Of a stretch of 64,000 nt of DNA, positions 12,020 through 25,667 are shown in pieces; position 1 is the stretch's first letter; every line of letters starts with the position of its first letter. The stretch covers positions 7,113,226-7,177,225 of the forward strand of contig NC_086360.1 in NCBI RefSeq assembly GCF_036324505.1, in the 5' to 3' direction. The DNA is from Eleginops maclovinus (taxonomy: Eukaryota > Chordata > Actinopteri > Perciformes > Eleginopidae). The notes under the pieces were generated by a model that made no database searches, had not been told where the DNA came from, and worked only from the letters and a program-made list of their open reading frames with translations. The position numbers and the translations under genes were made by a program.

Positions 12020-12360
12020 ACTAGTTTGCCTACAGAGCAAACAGGTCCACAGACGACGCCATTGCCCTCATTTCCCCCACTGCTGTCTCCCACCAGGATC
12101 CGAGGAACACATATGTGAAAATGCTGTTCATTAACAACAGTTAATTTTTCAACACCATTGTGCCCTCCAAGCTGGATATCAAGCTCAGGGACCTCAGGCT
12201 CAACAGCGCCCTCTGTGATTGGATCTTGAACTTCCTGACGGGCAGACCCCAGGCTGGGCGGGGTGAGAAACATCATATCCCCCACCTTGATCCTCAACAA
12301 CGGAGCCCCTCAGGGCTGTGTGCTTAGCCCTTTCCTTTACTTCCTGTTCACACCCGACTG
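12020..12360 (+). mobile_element. L2-type LINE fragment, reverse transcriptase palm region
   Basis: In shifting plus-strand frames it reads FAYRANRSTDDAIA, then [42 protein letters not shown] and [15 protein letters not shown]. These are the ordered finger and palm motifs of an L2/CR1-group reverse transcriptase. An in-frame TAA and frameshifts make it a dead fragment without EN or C-terminal parts. Confidence 0.75.
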
Positions 12361-12437
12361 AGCATATTCTTATGATATGCGATTTGCCTATTTGTGCTGT
12401 TTGTGACTTTGAGATGTCCTTTAGGGCCTGAATCTGT

Positions 12438-12545
12438 GTGGGAGAGAAACTGCAGACTTTGAGATTCTAGAATTTGCAAACCATTTACATGCACCAAAAC
12501 CTACAGTATATAACACACTACAGGAAAGGGAAAAAACCCCAAAAG
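12438..12545 (+). repeat. Family A repeat fragment
   Basis: Right-hand part only: GTGTGGGAGAGAAACT, AACCATTTACATGCACC and ACACACTACAGGAAAGGG in the family order. Confidence 0.7.
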
Positions 12546-14539
12546 CTATCAAGACAACGTTTTTTGAGATTGCTGTTGCACTTCACCAATAAAATATATA
12601 ACAATTCTCAATGGATTATGTGTAGTGTTAAATATGGGCAAGTGTTGAGGTGGTTTGGATATTTAATGCAGGCCATAAGCCCGTGCAGCAACAACAAATG
12701 TTCACACCCTTATGGTGGCCAAAAGCATTTCATGGAAAAACAACAACATTATTCTCTCCTTAGCCGCAGCACATTTGGGAACAAATGCATGAAAAGTGCA
12801 TAATCAGAGACCTTTAAAGGGCTTTGAGCCAGCAAGCCTGAGATGGGTTCTAAATAGAGTTGTACTGGATGGAGAGGGTTTTGGCTGTAGTCCACGAAAA
12901 CAGAAATAAATGAGTTTGTCAAGATAAAATATCTGCTAGCTGCCGGCCAGAATGGCCATGCTTTTGTAATGACAGTGGTATTGTCATCTCTCATTTATCC
13001 ATAATTCCAGCAGGCGAGGGGTGATGGACACGTCAAACTGTTGAAAGCCACAGAATGGAGATTGAATCCTTATCGGCAACACATTATAATTTCATCTACA
13101 TGAAACATGCTGCCGTGGTGTCTTGAAAACAGAGTGTGCAGCTAAAGTAAAGCAGGGCTGTGTGACCACCAGCTTTGACAGAAAGGAATCACAGCAATCA
13201 AAAAATGTAATCACGGGCTTTGGATGTGCAATATCGCAAAAAAAAAAAGGAATTTTCAAAACTAATTTTCATATTCTCCAAGCGCTCAACACTAGAAGAC
13301 CTAAACGATCTTTGACAATAAAGCTGAGCCATTAGCCCACCAAAGCTGGATGAATGATCAGAAAAAAATATCTAATTCCCCTCCATTGCTGCAGAGAAAC
13401 AGAAGAGCCCGAGGGTTTTTCAGAGGCTCAAAGTGTTCTCCCCGTGACAGTAATTGAAAGCCAAGGGTCCTGCTTCCTATTCAGGCGAGCTGCAGCTCCG
13501 CTCAGGGCTCAGGAGAGAGCTAGTCCATCCATCAGATGGTCATTAAGAGTCTGATTAGCCTCCTGCTTTAGAACTTAGTAATCCCACTTTCAGGAAGCCT
13601 ATTGTCCAAGACACAGCCTCACACTGACAGCCGCTGCTGCAGCCTGGATGGTGGGCCTGGAAGTACAACGAGTGCCAAGCTCAGAAAAATCAGGATTCAT
13701 TGGCTGTGACTTGTTTAAGTCCAGTCGCAGTACTAATCACTAAGGCCCTGTGTCCACATAGCATCTTTTCAGGGAACTGGGCAGAACCTCCACTCAGCGT
13801 TTCTGACAACGATATCCTGACCACCTCTTGGGTATGACAGACATGCCTCCTTGCCTTTTATGCTTTGTTTGCGCCATTCAATTTAGTTCGACATTGTTTT
13901 TCCACCAGGATCACCAAACCAAAAGATGCTTGCTCTACTTTGTATGGATAAGCTTCACCACTCAGTCTGACAGCCAAGGAAAAGGGAGGACAATGCAAGT
14001 TGAACACAACAACACCGGCAGCAACATCCAGCGTTTGCCCAGTAGATCTGCTCAAAGAAATTGGCTTTTTGGTCTTCGTTATGATAGTCTGAAAGACATG
14101 CCAAAAACAGGCTTCTACTCCAATTTCTACAGTGTCATTAACAGCGCTTTTTTAGAAAAGCTCTTTTACACAAAACTTGGCAGAGCACAAAAAAGAGACT
14201 GGGTGCAGTGTATTTTCTGATGCGACGGTAAAAGTTTTCTCTCTGGAAAAATACAAAAAGACACTGGCACTGGAAACAGCTAATATGAGGGCACAGGACT
14301 AAGGAGTTTTATTTAATGTTAAGTACATTTTTGGTTTGTACTAATATTTCTTTTCTTGCATTGTTCTAATCCATGCAACTTCCCTATAGTTTGGTGACCA
14401 ATGAGTTTGCACATTTTTCCCATTAACTTTTGAAAATGGCTTCCTCAGCAGCCCACAGTGTTAGAGCAGTTTTATATGACTTGGGATGTTGTCAACTACC
14501 CAAAACAGCTAGGCGTTGGAACTCCAATCTGAACCACTG

Positions 14540-15250
14540 ACTTTAAATACAACTCAGACTCATGCCACCTGCAGAAATTTTCGGATGACTCTGCAGTGGT
14601 AGGGTATAAGGGATGGATGGGAGGAGGAGTACAGAGCGCTGGTGGAGGATTTTGTGGAGTGGACGGGGGGAAATTATGTGCTTCTGAATGTGGCCAAGAC
14701 CAGATGGATGGTCAGTGACATCAGGAAGAAGAACACGTCTCCACAGCCCCCTGTGCATTCTGGGAAATGTGGCTTCAAGTACCTTGGAGTGCACCTAGCA
14801 ACGGACTGAACTGGAGGGCCAACACTGATGCTGTTTACAAGAAGGGGTTGAGTCGACTCTATTTTCTGAGGAAGCTGAGATCCTTCAACGTGTGCAGCAA
14901 GATGTTGGAGATCTTCTACCAGTCTGTTGCTGCTAGTGCACTCTTCTTTGCTGTGGTCTACTTGGGGGGCAGCATCAGGGCCGGTGACACCAGCAGAATC
15001 AACAAACTGATTAATAAAAATGGCTCTGTCATCGGCATCAAACTGGACCCTTTTGAGGCTGTGGTGGAGAGGAGGACTCTGAACAAACTGTTGTCCATCA
15101 TCGATAACCCCACCCACCCTCTCCACCTGCAGCTGGAAGCACAGCGGAGCTCCTTCTCCAACAGACTGCTCCAGCTCCGCTGTCACGTGGACAGGTACAG
15201 CAGAACATTCCTGTTAAATAAAGTATTTCTGATTCTGATTCTGAACTTGA
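14540..15250 (+). mobile_element. Rex1-type LINE, 3' end fragment
   Basis: Plus-strand frames give the polymerase motif FSDDSAVVG near 14580, a YLGVHLATD motif near 14780, and then an open stretch with NTDAVYKKGLSRLYFLRKLR and later LINKNGSVIG and HPLHLQLEAQRSSFSNRLLQ. This matches the C-terminal region of fish Rex1/Babar LINEs. A frameshift near 14800 and missing 5' parts show that it is 5'-truncated and inactive. It ends in a TTCTGA hexamer run at 15226-15244, a typical LINE 3' tail. Confidence 0.8.
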
Positions 15251-15569
15251 AAATCCAAAATCTTGTGAGGTGATGGTATGAATGGAAGTTAAAAGCATGC
15301 AGGGAAATGCAGATGTGCCACTGAAATTAAAATGATCCAATAGCAGAATGCATTTTTGTCTTTTCTTGTTTTAAGGGGAAGTCACTAAAGGAGAAAAATG
15401 AACTAATGGATATCACGATGAAAATTCACCAGTTTAATAGAAATAGTGAGAACAAATAATTAAATTGTATGTTTTGGTAAGCACACAAGGCATTATCTTG
15501 TAAAAGATGTGCTAATTTGCACACAACTCCGTAACAGTACTCTTAACATCGGATAATTCCAGGGTCAGA

Positions 15570-15975
15570 ATTGTTGTTTTATTTTGATGACATGTTTCCA
15601 TGCTTTAATGTAACACGTGCTACATACTGCCTTTGCTTCAGCACCTCTTTTTACCCTCTGTCTGAAACCAGAGCCCATTCTAGTCTGATTGGTTAGCTGG
15701 CCGGTTTATGATTGGTGAAGCTTAGAGAAGTTGGGAATTTACTGCCTTTTAGCATATCATGTACAATGTGTTGGAGCGCTAGCCAATAGAAGGGTAAGTG
15801 TTACATAGGGATTTCATTATGTTACGGAAGTAAAGGAAGGAGTTTAATCAAGGCATTTCAGAAGAAAGAATAGAAACTCCCTCTAGAGGTAATTATATTG
15901 GGATTATAGCTTTGCAGATCATTTACATACACAACAACCTATAAAACACACTACAGGAATAATAGGGCCCTTTAA
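15570..15975 (+). repeat. Family A short interspersed repeat, near full length
   Basis: One of the most complete copies: TACTGCCTTTGCTTCAGCAC, CTGATTGGTTAGCTGGCCGG, TGTTGGAGCGCTAGCCAATA and CACACTACAGGAATAATAGG, ending in GGGCCCTTTAA. The family starts with TTAAAGGGGCCC, so the termini are inverted repeats, as in a non-autonomous DNA transposon. Confidence 0.8.
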
Positions 15976-16497
15976 CTGTACAGCATCACACGAGTGAAAC
16001 AGGGCCTTTTTCTTTTTCTGTGCTGCTGCCAGCAGACAATATCACTGCAGTAACCTCCCCACCCCTTTATTTCCTTAATGACCTCTATTCTTTAGCCATA
16101 TACCTGTGTAAATCAACTGGGTGACAACCAGACACATTGAGAACACTGCAGGGACGTCAAAAAGCCTCCAACATAAATCAAAACAATTCTTCGTTCCATC
16201 ATGCTGTCCATCCTGCTCTGTCCAATGCAGGACATAATGCAGCATCAGGACCTTTTACAGTAACTGGACATGGGTATATGTGTGAGAGACTCTGTGAGTG
16301 GGATGTTATTGATTTACAGAAGGGTAAAGCAGAGGAGTTGAGCCTGAAGCAAACCATCTGTATGCAGCCATACAAACAAAGCTGCCCTCCAAAACCAAAC
16401 GGTGGTGAGCAGGAAATATATCCCTGAAAAGTTTCTCTGGCAAAAGAATAAATGGCAGACAATGAGGTGGGATGTTGTTTGGCTTTTATTTCAATGA

Positions 16498-16907
16498 TCC
16501 AAAATTTAAACCAATGTGCTTTAAACCATCTTGGTGACGGAACGCAGGAGAAGAAATTGTATATTTGTCCATATTTGTTTGTACACTACACGACGGGAGA
16601 CCTGATTTATAACTGTTAATACACAACACAAGTCACAAGGAGAAAAAAAGACTTGGACTTAATCCTGTTAAATCTATGTGAGACTTGACTTCTTGGAAAC
16701 ACGTACTCTAAGAACGGAAATGTTAAGCATATTTTGAGGACTGACTCAAACACTTGAGATTTATTATGACTTGCATTTAACTTCTCATAGAAATGAAGGG
16801 ACGTGGTCTGACGTTACATATAAACACAGCTAAAAAGACTTGATAAAGTGTCCTCAAACTGTCTCTACTCCTGGGTCCCCACGAAGACTGAGTTTAAACA
16901 CACCCAA
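16498..16907. repeat. Local duplication, unit 1
   Basis: Shares, in the same order, AATGTGCTTTAAA, ACGGAACGCAGGAGAA, TTTGTTTGTACACT, TTTTGAGGACTGACT and CTCCTGGGTCCCCAC with unit 2 (17128-17456). Divergence is substantial, so the duplication is old. Confidence 0.7.
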
Positions 16908-16914
16908 ACACATA

Positions 16915-17119
16915 AACTGTTGCCCATAAAGTTGGAGTAATGTATCTTTTCTTATGAAATGATTGTGACAATGTGATTGATTCCTATTAGATAGAGTTCA
17001 CATTGTCTCCAAACTTTATTGATCAATCTCTTCCAAACATATCACAGTGAAAATGAAAAAGGAATAAAAAGAGGAATGTGTCTGAAAAGAAAATTATTCC
17101 AACTTTATGGTCGACAGTG
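16915..17119. mobile_element. MITE with 25-30 bp terminal inverted repeats
   Basis: The left end ACTGTTGCCCATAAAGTTGG is mirrored by the right end CCAACTTTATGGTCGACAGT, with further matching bases inward (TATCTTTTC against GAAAAGAAAATTAT). The size of about 205 bp and the TA-rich flanks fit the Tc1/mariner group. It lies exactly between the two duplicated units. Confidence 0.7.
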
Positions 17120-17127
17120 TGTAAACA

Positions 17128-17456
17128 TCTAAATCAATGTGCTTTAAAACATCTTGGACCGCTGGGACGGAACGCAGGAGAAAACATATTTTGGAATAAT
17201 ATCTGTGTTTGTTTGTACACTTTTAGATGTGAGACCTTGTAAAAACAGAACATTATTTGTTTAGCATGTTTTGAGGACTGACTGAAATACAATATTAAAG
17301 ATGAATTTTTTAATTTCTTATTAAAATGTCATCAAAACTTAGGGACCTGGTCTTACCTTGAATATAAACTCTGCTAAAAAAAATCTTGACAGTGTCCCCC
17401 CTTTTCCAGACTCACCCTACTCCTGGGTCCCCACAAAGACGTTGTCACACACACTT
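17128..17456. repeat. Local duplication, unit 2
   Basis: Second copy of the block at 16498-16907, shorter by small deletions. See that entry for the shared blocks. Confidence 0.7.
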
Positions 17457-18741
17457 TGATGTCTTTGATGCTTTTCTGTCTAGACAAATTCAATATTGAA
17501 AGCAGGTCCTTCCTTGTCTCCAGTGCAATGTATGCTGCCAAATTGTCTTATGCCGGTGTCTGTTGCAAGATAATTGCATCCTTGTCTTAAAAACCTCGGC
17601 AGAAGACTTGAACGATGACAGAGGAAGGATAGCGGCTGCCATTTCAAAGGCCTGACCTGCTCTTTTTGATACGGTGCTTAAACATGAGGGGATCAGACTG
17701 TGCTTCCAGCGAACTATTTTTAAAGCTAAAGTCAACAAAGCACAGTGTCTGGATACTGTCAAGCACAATCCGTGTGATAAATGCTTAAGTTGAGAAAATT
17801 ATAGGAGTCCAGACGAACATAGTGGATGTCGAAGATGTTCAAACAGCCATTCAATGAATGAATAATGTCATTTTTGTAGCATCACTTTTAGAAATCAGTT
17901 TGATTTGACACTAATGTAGCTACCTTGAATGTGACTACTGTCATCACACGTCTTTCTCTTCCTATCTATTGCATTTGAAAAAGATACAGAATTAAGTCCT
18001 CAAGATTATTTCAATCAGTCAAACCTGTATTCATTTAATTACAGCTGGAAAATCAAAAAGTACATTCCCAAGTTGTTTCTGCTGCTGGGGAGAGCTCAGA
18101 ATAGGTTGAAATGCCAAAGAAATTCAAATGATGCTGTCCCTAAAATAATTTAAAATTGACACTTAATCTGTAGAAAGTACTGCATTACTTATTTGTTTCC
18201 GTTTTCACAGTAGAAGAGCTTGTTGTGTAGACTTGTGAGCAGTTGCCCTTCCTGAAGTTTCACTTTTTTAACACATTCATTGTGAACTTCTTCACTTTGC
18301 CTCATCCCACAAGCTGTTCTGTTTGGTAGGAAAAACAAAATCAATTGCCCTTTTTAAGGTCTGAAAACAATCTAATATAAGGGATGCTGGAGCTTTGAGC
18401 TGCAACACAATCATTTGGCTGAGTTGTGAAACATCGGGGAATTTGATCCAGTATTGATAGGAGGATCGATGCAGGTCTTTTGCCAGTAAGCAGCAGGATG
18501 ACTCTAAATTAAACCCAGTTGTGTTGTTTTTATTATTTTAGTGTGCCGAGTTCAAGCCTTGGACGCAACAAATGAAAGAGTTTTTTTTAAAGAGTTTTCC
18601 GACCACTGTGGCCAAGAGAAAATCTAAAAACAGAACAAAGTTAAAGGAGTATTTCTAGGGTAGCAGACTGTAGACTTGTGTTTCAGTAAAACATCACCCC
18701 TGGGCCATTAATCTCCCATCCTCCCCCTCTGTCCTCCCTAC

Positions 18742-19065
18742 CTTCCGATTGATGTGGACTTGGAGGAGAATATTCCTGTAGCTGTGGCCGTCGTTGACCT
18801 GCAGCACCATCCCGTCCTCCGTCCCCTCAGAGCTGTCGTGGATGTACTGGATCTGTTCCCGTGACAGCTCCTCCAGCTTGAATCTGCTGAGCGCCCGGTC
18901 ACCGTGTAAACGTGTCAGCCGGCCGTGACGCGGCGGTTCAAGGACCATGACCAAGACATCGGCTGGGTTGTCGGGGTCGTCAACCTGTAGGATCGACTTG
19001 GTGATGGTTGCCATGGCTCCACGGCTCTCCACGGGTAGAGGGGTGAGAGTCACAACCACTGGGGG
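18742..19065 (-). CDS. fras1: fras1 exon E11: second CSPG repeat
   Basis: This 324 bp exon (108 codons) is phase 0-0. The acceptor is CT at 19066-19067 (sense TATTCCTTTCCAG) and the donor AC at 18740-18741 (sense CGGAAG/GTAGGGAGG). It holds most of CSPG repeat 2. It starts PPVVVTLTPLPVES, has ILQVDDPDNPADVLVMVLEP, then the PRHGRL turn, FKLEELSREQIQYIHD and a final YRNILLQVHI. The order of hydrophobic strands and the F-x-x-x-x-L-x-x-x-x-I-x-Y-x-H-D core match the FRAS1/FREM CSPG repeat family. Confidence 0.94.
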
Positions 19066-22000
19066 CTGGAAAGGAATAAAGAAAAGACAAAGAGAGGCTG
19101 TGAGTAAGAACATACTTTGATAAATATCACACGGATAGATTAGTTTAAGACAGCCCTTTTTTTACGTAAAAAAAAGCTGAGTTTCAGTTTCATTGAGAAA
19201 AGGCTTTCAAAGAGAATAGCAAGAGGACGAAATAATTTCTCTAAATTGTCAGATGATGGGTTTTTTTTCTCCAAAAGGGTCGGGGCATAAGAGCCATAGT
19301 GTCTACCGCTGACGGAGATGAAGAAGATAAAGGTGAAGTTAGGCAGGGCGCTTCATTAAGCTGCACTCAGCCACACCTCATGCTTCGTCTCGACGGGGGG
19401 AAAGCTTAACGTCGCTAACTAAGTCATTTCAGGAGAAAAGAGAGCAGTAGGCAGTAAGTCCTTTTGGCTCGTTCTCCTTAACCCTGTATAAGTTATGTAT
19501 AAACAGCTATGATGTGCTGTATTTGTTTGTATAGAGAATACATGATTATACATCTGAAAATATAAAAAATAAACATGTTTTTTTTTAATCTCCACAGTTT
19601 TCATGTGTTTAAATGAACAAATAATTGCCCACATTTGTGCATACATGATCTCTTGAACTTGGAGTTTATCTTAATACTAGTCAATGAGAGATTCCCACAG
19701 GAAAGGTGCATCTTTTGTGTGTCTGTCTTTTCATTGCTTACACAGAAAACAACCCAAAAAGACAAGAAAAGTGCCAAAAAAAACTGCATTGATGCAGTTC
19801 ATTTTAATATGAATCTCTGATCAAAGGTGTGAGCATGGCAGCTTGGCAGCGATGAAGGTGCAGGTAGAGAGGCATGTGCTGCGTATAGTCTGCCGTGGCC
19901 CTGAATCAAAGCAGTTGTCAGACTGGGACCTCGGAGCCGCTCAGTGGGGCCCGGGTCCAATTTGTTGCCCTCGACGGCTGCTGGCTAGGCTCCAGATCTT
20001 TGCCATTGAAGCCGCAGCTGAAGCAATGGGGACATATAAAACAGGCTGGCGCCAAAAAGGAAAATTACTTATGGAAAGTCATACACACTCCCACTGTGTG
20101 TCAAACCAAAATGACCTCTGGCTGAAAGCAACACAGAAGGAGCAAGTTGTTATTCAGCCCTTCGCCCTTTGGGGTTCAGTTGGGGAAAATTTGGTGACAC
20201 ATTACTAGACTACGGAGGAATTATCTCTAAGAGACAGGCGACTGGGCCCTCGAACGCCCACCAAAATCCTGTGTCGTCACTTTTGCAGTTCAGAGGAGAG
20301 AAACAAAAGGTTTTGTATGTGTTGGCGGGGGCCGGAGGTGGGTGTGTGTGTCGCTTTTAAATCCTGCTAAGACATGCCTGCTCACTGTAGGCAACCAGTG
20401 AAATCTGTCCCCCAAGGCAGACCAAAACAAACACAAATGAGGCTTACTCACATAGGAGGGCTCACCTTTTATCCACACTTTACAGGTGAAGGAGAGGTGA
20501 GACTCATGTTTGGGAGAACGCTGTCGTCACCAAGGGGGCCCATGGGGCTCTGAGGCACTTTAAAAAGATGGATAAACGTTTTTTTTGTCCGCAGCCTGGT
20601 TTTGTTTGTTTTCCATTTGCTCTTTATTTTCTTTGTTTTTCCCATAGTGACTTTGCCGGATAGTATTTAAAGACGGGCAGAGATTCCATCCCCCCTGTCT
20701 ACATTAGGCCTTTGTTTGTAACACACCTTTTATCTGCTGCTCTCCAGTGATGTTTTTGTGTCATGTAGTCAGACTGTTAAAGCTAGGATAGGCAGCTTAT
20801 TTTAGAGGCAACTTGCTAGGATTACAGCTGTAAGGTGTTACAAAAAATGGTGTGTTTACATTCATTATTTTTATAAATATATATAGAATTGTTCCCCTTA
20901 AATGTGAATGGTTAGCGCTGAAAATAATGCCCTCCTCTCCCTAAAGATCTCTTGTAAAATCTTCTCAGTTCTTCCTAATGCTTTTTAGGAGATTGGGGGA
21001 AGAGATGAGGAGTTTTGTTTTGAAACAAAATGTTGAACTGAGCCATGTTGGTTTTCAAAAAGCTGACTTTTCAAAATGAAACAGATCACTTTGAGTGTTT
21101 GTGGTGCTTGGTCAGTCGACGCTTTCTAATGCACTAAAGTCAGTGTTGGACTTTAACTCCTTCACTACAGTAAAACTAAACTAAATAAGTGGTTAACATT
21201 AGTGAATTCAAACAAAAATACTTGGTAAGGTTTAGGATTTGGGTTGATTTGGTCGATTTCGCCTCTTGGTTGGAGACAGTGATGTACAGTATATATAGAA
21301 CTTGATACAGCCTCAGAGGGGGGGCCCTGGTCATTTTTATGGAAGTTGCTCTGTGACGCATGAAGCCCAACATGGTGCCAATAAAGATTCAAAAAGTACA
21401 CGGATCATCCTCAGTGAAAAGAATGCTTGGTGAAAACAATTAAAGATTCGGTTTATAGGGCACTTTACATTTTTTTAAAGCCTTATGATTTAAATAAGGT
21501 CACACTTTTTTTTGCACTGGGTTATTTAGCTACAAAATAAGTCTATGCTGTTATACAAACATCTCATACCCATTGTAAGTTAATGGGAAAAAGTATTTTC
21601 GGGGTAAAACTGAGATCATGGACTAGAAGGGAATTGTAGTACCGTACTGTTTGGCCAACACAAATATTTGCTCCAATGTCCTGCACTCTTCTGGGGGGCT
21701 TGGGTGGAAGTTGGTAAAGTGTGGGTATTTAATGCCATGAAATGAGATTGGCATTTAAAGAGCTTATGTTATATTTGGGTATTTTTAAAGTGAAGCACTT
21801 GCTGAAGCTGTATTCACAGATTCAACCTGAAGCCATGGTCAGAGATGATGAATTAAAGTGTAATGATCATGGTTTTCAATGCTTTTTTTTTTTCTTCTGT
21901 ACACTCTTTTATTTACTTCTAGACACCATTCTAAACTTCAAACACAAAACAAACCCAAGATAGAAGTTATCTCACTATTGACTGACATCCAAGCACGTTG

Positions 22001-23165
22001 CAGCAAAGACAGCAAAGATATCACCGGAGCAATGCCAAAGGTCTTTGAAACTTTAAGGTTGCCACTCTCTGTTGGAAATGTGGGCTTCAAAAAGTGTTGT
22101 GTGCGAGACCACCCGCTGAAGAAATGCCCTTAGAAGATATTGGATTCTATCTTTAAAAAAAGCTTTTGTCAGAAGGACAAAAGCTATCTGCAGTTTAGAT
22201 CTTTCATTCCTGAGGCTATAGCATTCTTATGTGGCCTTGGGATCTGATAAAGATTTCAATCAACAATTTCTTTCTACCTTATTTATTCAGGGAGGGCTGC
22301 ATAGGCATGAACGGTCTTTTTACTCCATGCCACATTGCTTTACAGTCACCTGCTTCAAAGTGGCTTTTGCTTTCAGGAGAACATACAATAGCTGCTCATT
22401 CATTTCAATGCCTTACCTGCATGTATTATTATGATGTCTCCCTGTCGTTCTTGTGCTTTTGATAATGAGAATAAAGTTTGAATGTTTTATTTTAAAGAAA
22501 GTCCACAATTCTCTGTGTCAGACTTTCTGTAGAAACACTGAAAGGGTCTTTTACATTTTCAAAGCAATGGCAAGGGGAATGTATAGGAACATGTTTAAAC
22601 ACTGTTGTCAAAGACAACAACACTGGAAGTTACATCAGTTTTTGTGATGCTCTTTGATGTCGACTGAGAGGAGCAATCACATGAGACTCTGCAGTTGAGT
22701 ATTTCTCATTGCAAAATGTCTCTGACGGCATTCCTTGGAGTTAAGTAGTTCAAAGGATGAAAAACAACATGATGACTTGTTTGTTGTCAGAAATGTGTGA
22801 ATAAACTCTGAGACTATGGTGATGAAGACGTACAACACAAGAACTCCTCTTACTGTAACTAAAGGATGACATAGGTTGCTGTTTCAAAAATGAATAATAC
22901 CATTTAAAAAAATCTTTTATCTTAATAATTAAGGTTTCATAAAGTTTGACCAAATTAAAACTACTAATTAAAGAAAAATTGTGTGGGAGTGGGGAAGTGA
23001 TGGTCTCAACTTTCAAAGACATTCACTTTTCAACCAACCACCCACAACATTACCGTTACTAATTAGTTGTGGAGCGCTATTACAATTCATGCTACTTCTG
23101 CCTTTTCTCCTGAGGGAAACGGCATGATTCTGATGTTTTTCTGTCTTGGTAAATCTTGAAAAAGA

Positions 23166-23413
23166 CATATTATGCTCCTTTTTATGTTCATATCTGCATT
23201 TTGTGCATCTATTGAGACATGGAAACATCTTCTTTTTCCCCCCCCCCCTCTTGAACACCTGAAAGGAGTGCCCAGTCTGCTCTGATTGGCTGGCTCTGTT
23301 GTGATTAGTCAACCGCTTAGAGATCATGTAAAATGTGATAGTGCTAAATGCAAAAACCTATGCACTATAGGGAACGGAAAACCCCAAAAGCATCATTTTT
23401 CAGGGTCCCTATA
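23166..23413 (+). repeat. Family A repeat, internally deleted
   Basis: Carries TATTATGCTCCTTTTTATG, GCCCAGTCTGCTCTGATTGG, GTCAACCGCTTAGAGAT and ACCTATGCACTATAGGGAA in family order, with a poly-C stretch at 23239-23248 and a missing centre. Confidence 0.7.
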
Positions 23414-24355
23414 ATAATGTGTTACTCTTTGCGTAATTTATTCTATGTAACTGTACTTGTATTTCTGTTTTATTGGGTTTTTGATCCTCCTAAATGTGTA
23501 TTATGTCTGTTTCTATGTATAGGTTCCCTTAGTTATTTTTTGAATATGCTCTATAAATACTGTCATAAAAACTTTCTGCCCTTACATTTTTTTTTTAAAA
23601 ACCTACTTCACCTCAAAGTTCTTAATATATGGACTAGGACACCAGTATTAAGTGTTGTGTGTACAAAAAGGCTAGTTTTCTACATACAAAACATTAGCTT
23701 TATTGTAATTAAACTTACACAGGCAAGACAAGGGAGGATGCAAAACTGTCTAAACACAGTCATCGACGATGAGTTATGCGCATAAATTCTCTTTCCTTTT
23801 CAGCTGCTTCTGCTAATATTGTCTGAGAGAGTCAAACTAATGAAGCGCTGGTGTAATTGAGCAGACCCCCCCAAACACAGCAGCTCCACTCCATCACCAT
23901 CTGCAAGTAGCACTGTGAGCTCTGCGCCTGCAACACCAATTTACTCAGGGTGCACTGACTTTAAGAAAACAGTCACGTACGGCAATAAAGAGACTCTTGC
24001 CACTGGAGAAACATGGTCAAATATAAATGTTTGCAATGCCGGCTAAAAACTTGAAAAGGATTTAGGAACCTTGAGAGTTTAAAAAACATTCCCTCACCTG
24101 CACAAACTATATCTGTTTTTTCAGCTTGTTTTATTTGTATTTATTTTATAATACTATAATAATGCACTGAACTGAATTTGGTAAATCACACAATTTGCTG
24201 TGCTTAGTGACAGATTAACATGATTTTGTTTCTCATGGCAAATTAAACATTTTCCACTCAGGTAATTACATCATCACTGCAATTTGTAACGCACTTTGGC
24301 TTTTTTTTGTGAACCGTCTGTCACTTAATTTCTCTATGTAGTCTCTACTGCAAAT

Positions 24356-24480
<125 letters not shown>

Positions 24481-25667
24481 GTAGAGTAACACAGATGTTC
24501 CACTAACCCATTAACAAATCTGAGAAGCGCAAGAGCTTTAATCTCTCGTTGTTCCTCATTTTTTTTCACATATTTGGGCCATCCAGAGGTCATTGAGACA
24601 CCAATCACTTCACGCTGTGCTGATTTTGGCCAATCACAGTAGTGGCGTCCGTCCATGGGGACAGAGCCTCGAATCAGTGAGGAATGCAGCTAGGATGATG
24701 CAGCAAAATGAGAAACGACTTCTCTCTGAAAAGATGAGCTGTCATATTTACCAGATTAACTGTCGGCTGCTCCCACTGCGGAGGTATTTTATGATCCCAA
24801 ATTTATTTTCTTTTTTATCGTTTTGTATATCATATGTTTCTCTACTTTATGTCGTCAAAGCATATAAAGATATATTCTTACAGTAAACAGGCTATTGTAT
24901 GGTTTGTGGGTAACATGGCGGCCATGTTGGATGTTCTAATCTCACAGTGTTTTTATAAAAGATAAAAAGATTGGATATTTGTTATTCTCAATAAAAGAAA
25001 ATACATAATTTAGCCCAAATCAAGTTTTAGCTTCATACTGTAATAAGAGGGCAGCTTTTTTTAAATATCTGTTGAATTGACAGGAAATAAAACCTCAACC
25101 AATAGCTTTTTGAGATGTCAGATACAAGTGATTTTAGAGATGCTTAAACAGGTGACCTAACAATAAGTCACTTACTAGGGCGGAATACCGGAGCAAGTAG
25201 TACGTTATTGCAGTCACTTTAACGCACCATTGTGACTAATATAGAGCTGATCCAGAAGACAAATCTCACAATCTATCGATCTCTTGTTCCTACTCTCACC
25301 TTTGGCCAAACTTTTTTATTTAGTTTTGTTTGAAGAAAGTGAACTGGTCCTTCTTTAAACACTCCTCTGCTGTGGGTAATATTAATCCATCAGATATTGC
25401 CTTGACAAAAGGGACTGAACATGAATAAGTGCAATCATTTCACATTATGCCCTTAAATCCTATACTATCTTCTCCATTACCTACAATGTTAAAAAATGTA
25501 GGTTTAAATATCTATATTTGTCCCTCATTTCTGCTGGGAGCCCACATACGATGTAATAATTATGCCTATGGATGAAAACATGGCATTTCCAAGAATAGAG
25601 TCATTCTTGGAAAACGTATGTTGGGAAGTGAAAGATGAAATAAAAGGAAAGTGTTTTTGTTCAGTAC

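Noticed and set aside
13828..14220. 130-codon plus-strand open frame
   Set aside because: No domain or motif recognised and no splice partner. Chance frame in a 10 kb intron.
17465..17800. Non-repetitive stretch that might be a conserved non-coding element (likewise 27800-28350)
   Set aside because: Conservation cannot be judged from one sequence. Alignment to another fish fras1 intron would decide.
19843..20208. Overlapping plus-strand frames of 121 and 76 codons
   Set aside because: Overlapping frames with no homology I recognise and no conserved motif; not enough to call an antisense gene.
23348..23785. 145-codon plus-strand frame rich in hydrophobic residues
   Set aside because: Begins in a family A repeat and continues into AT-rich DNA; hydrophobicity follows from T-rich composition.
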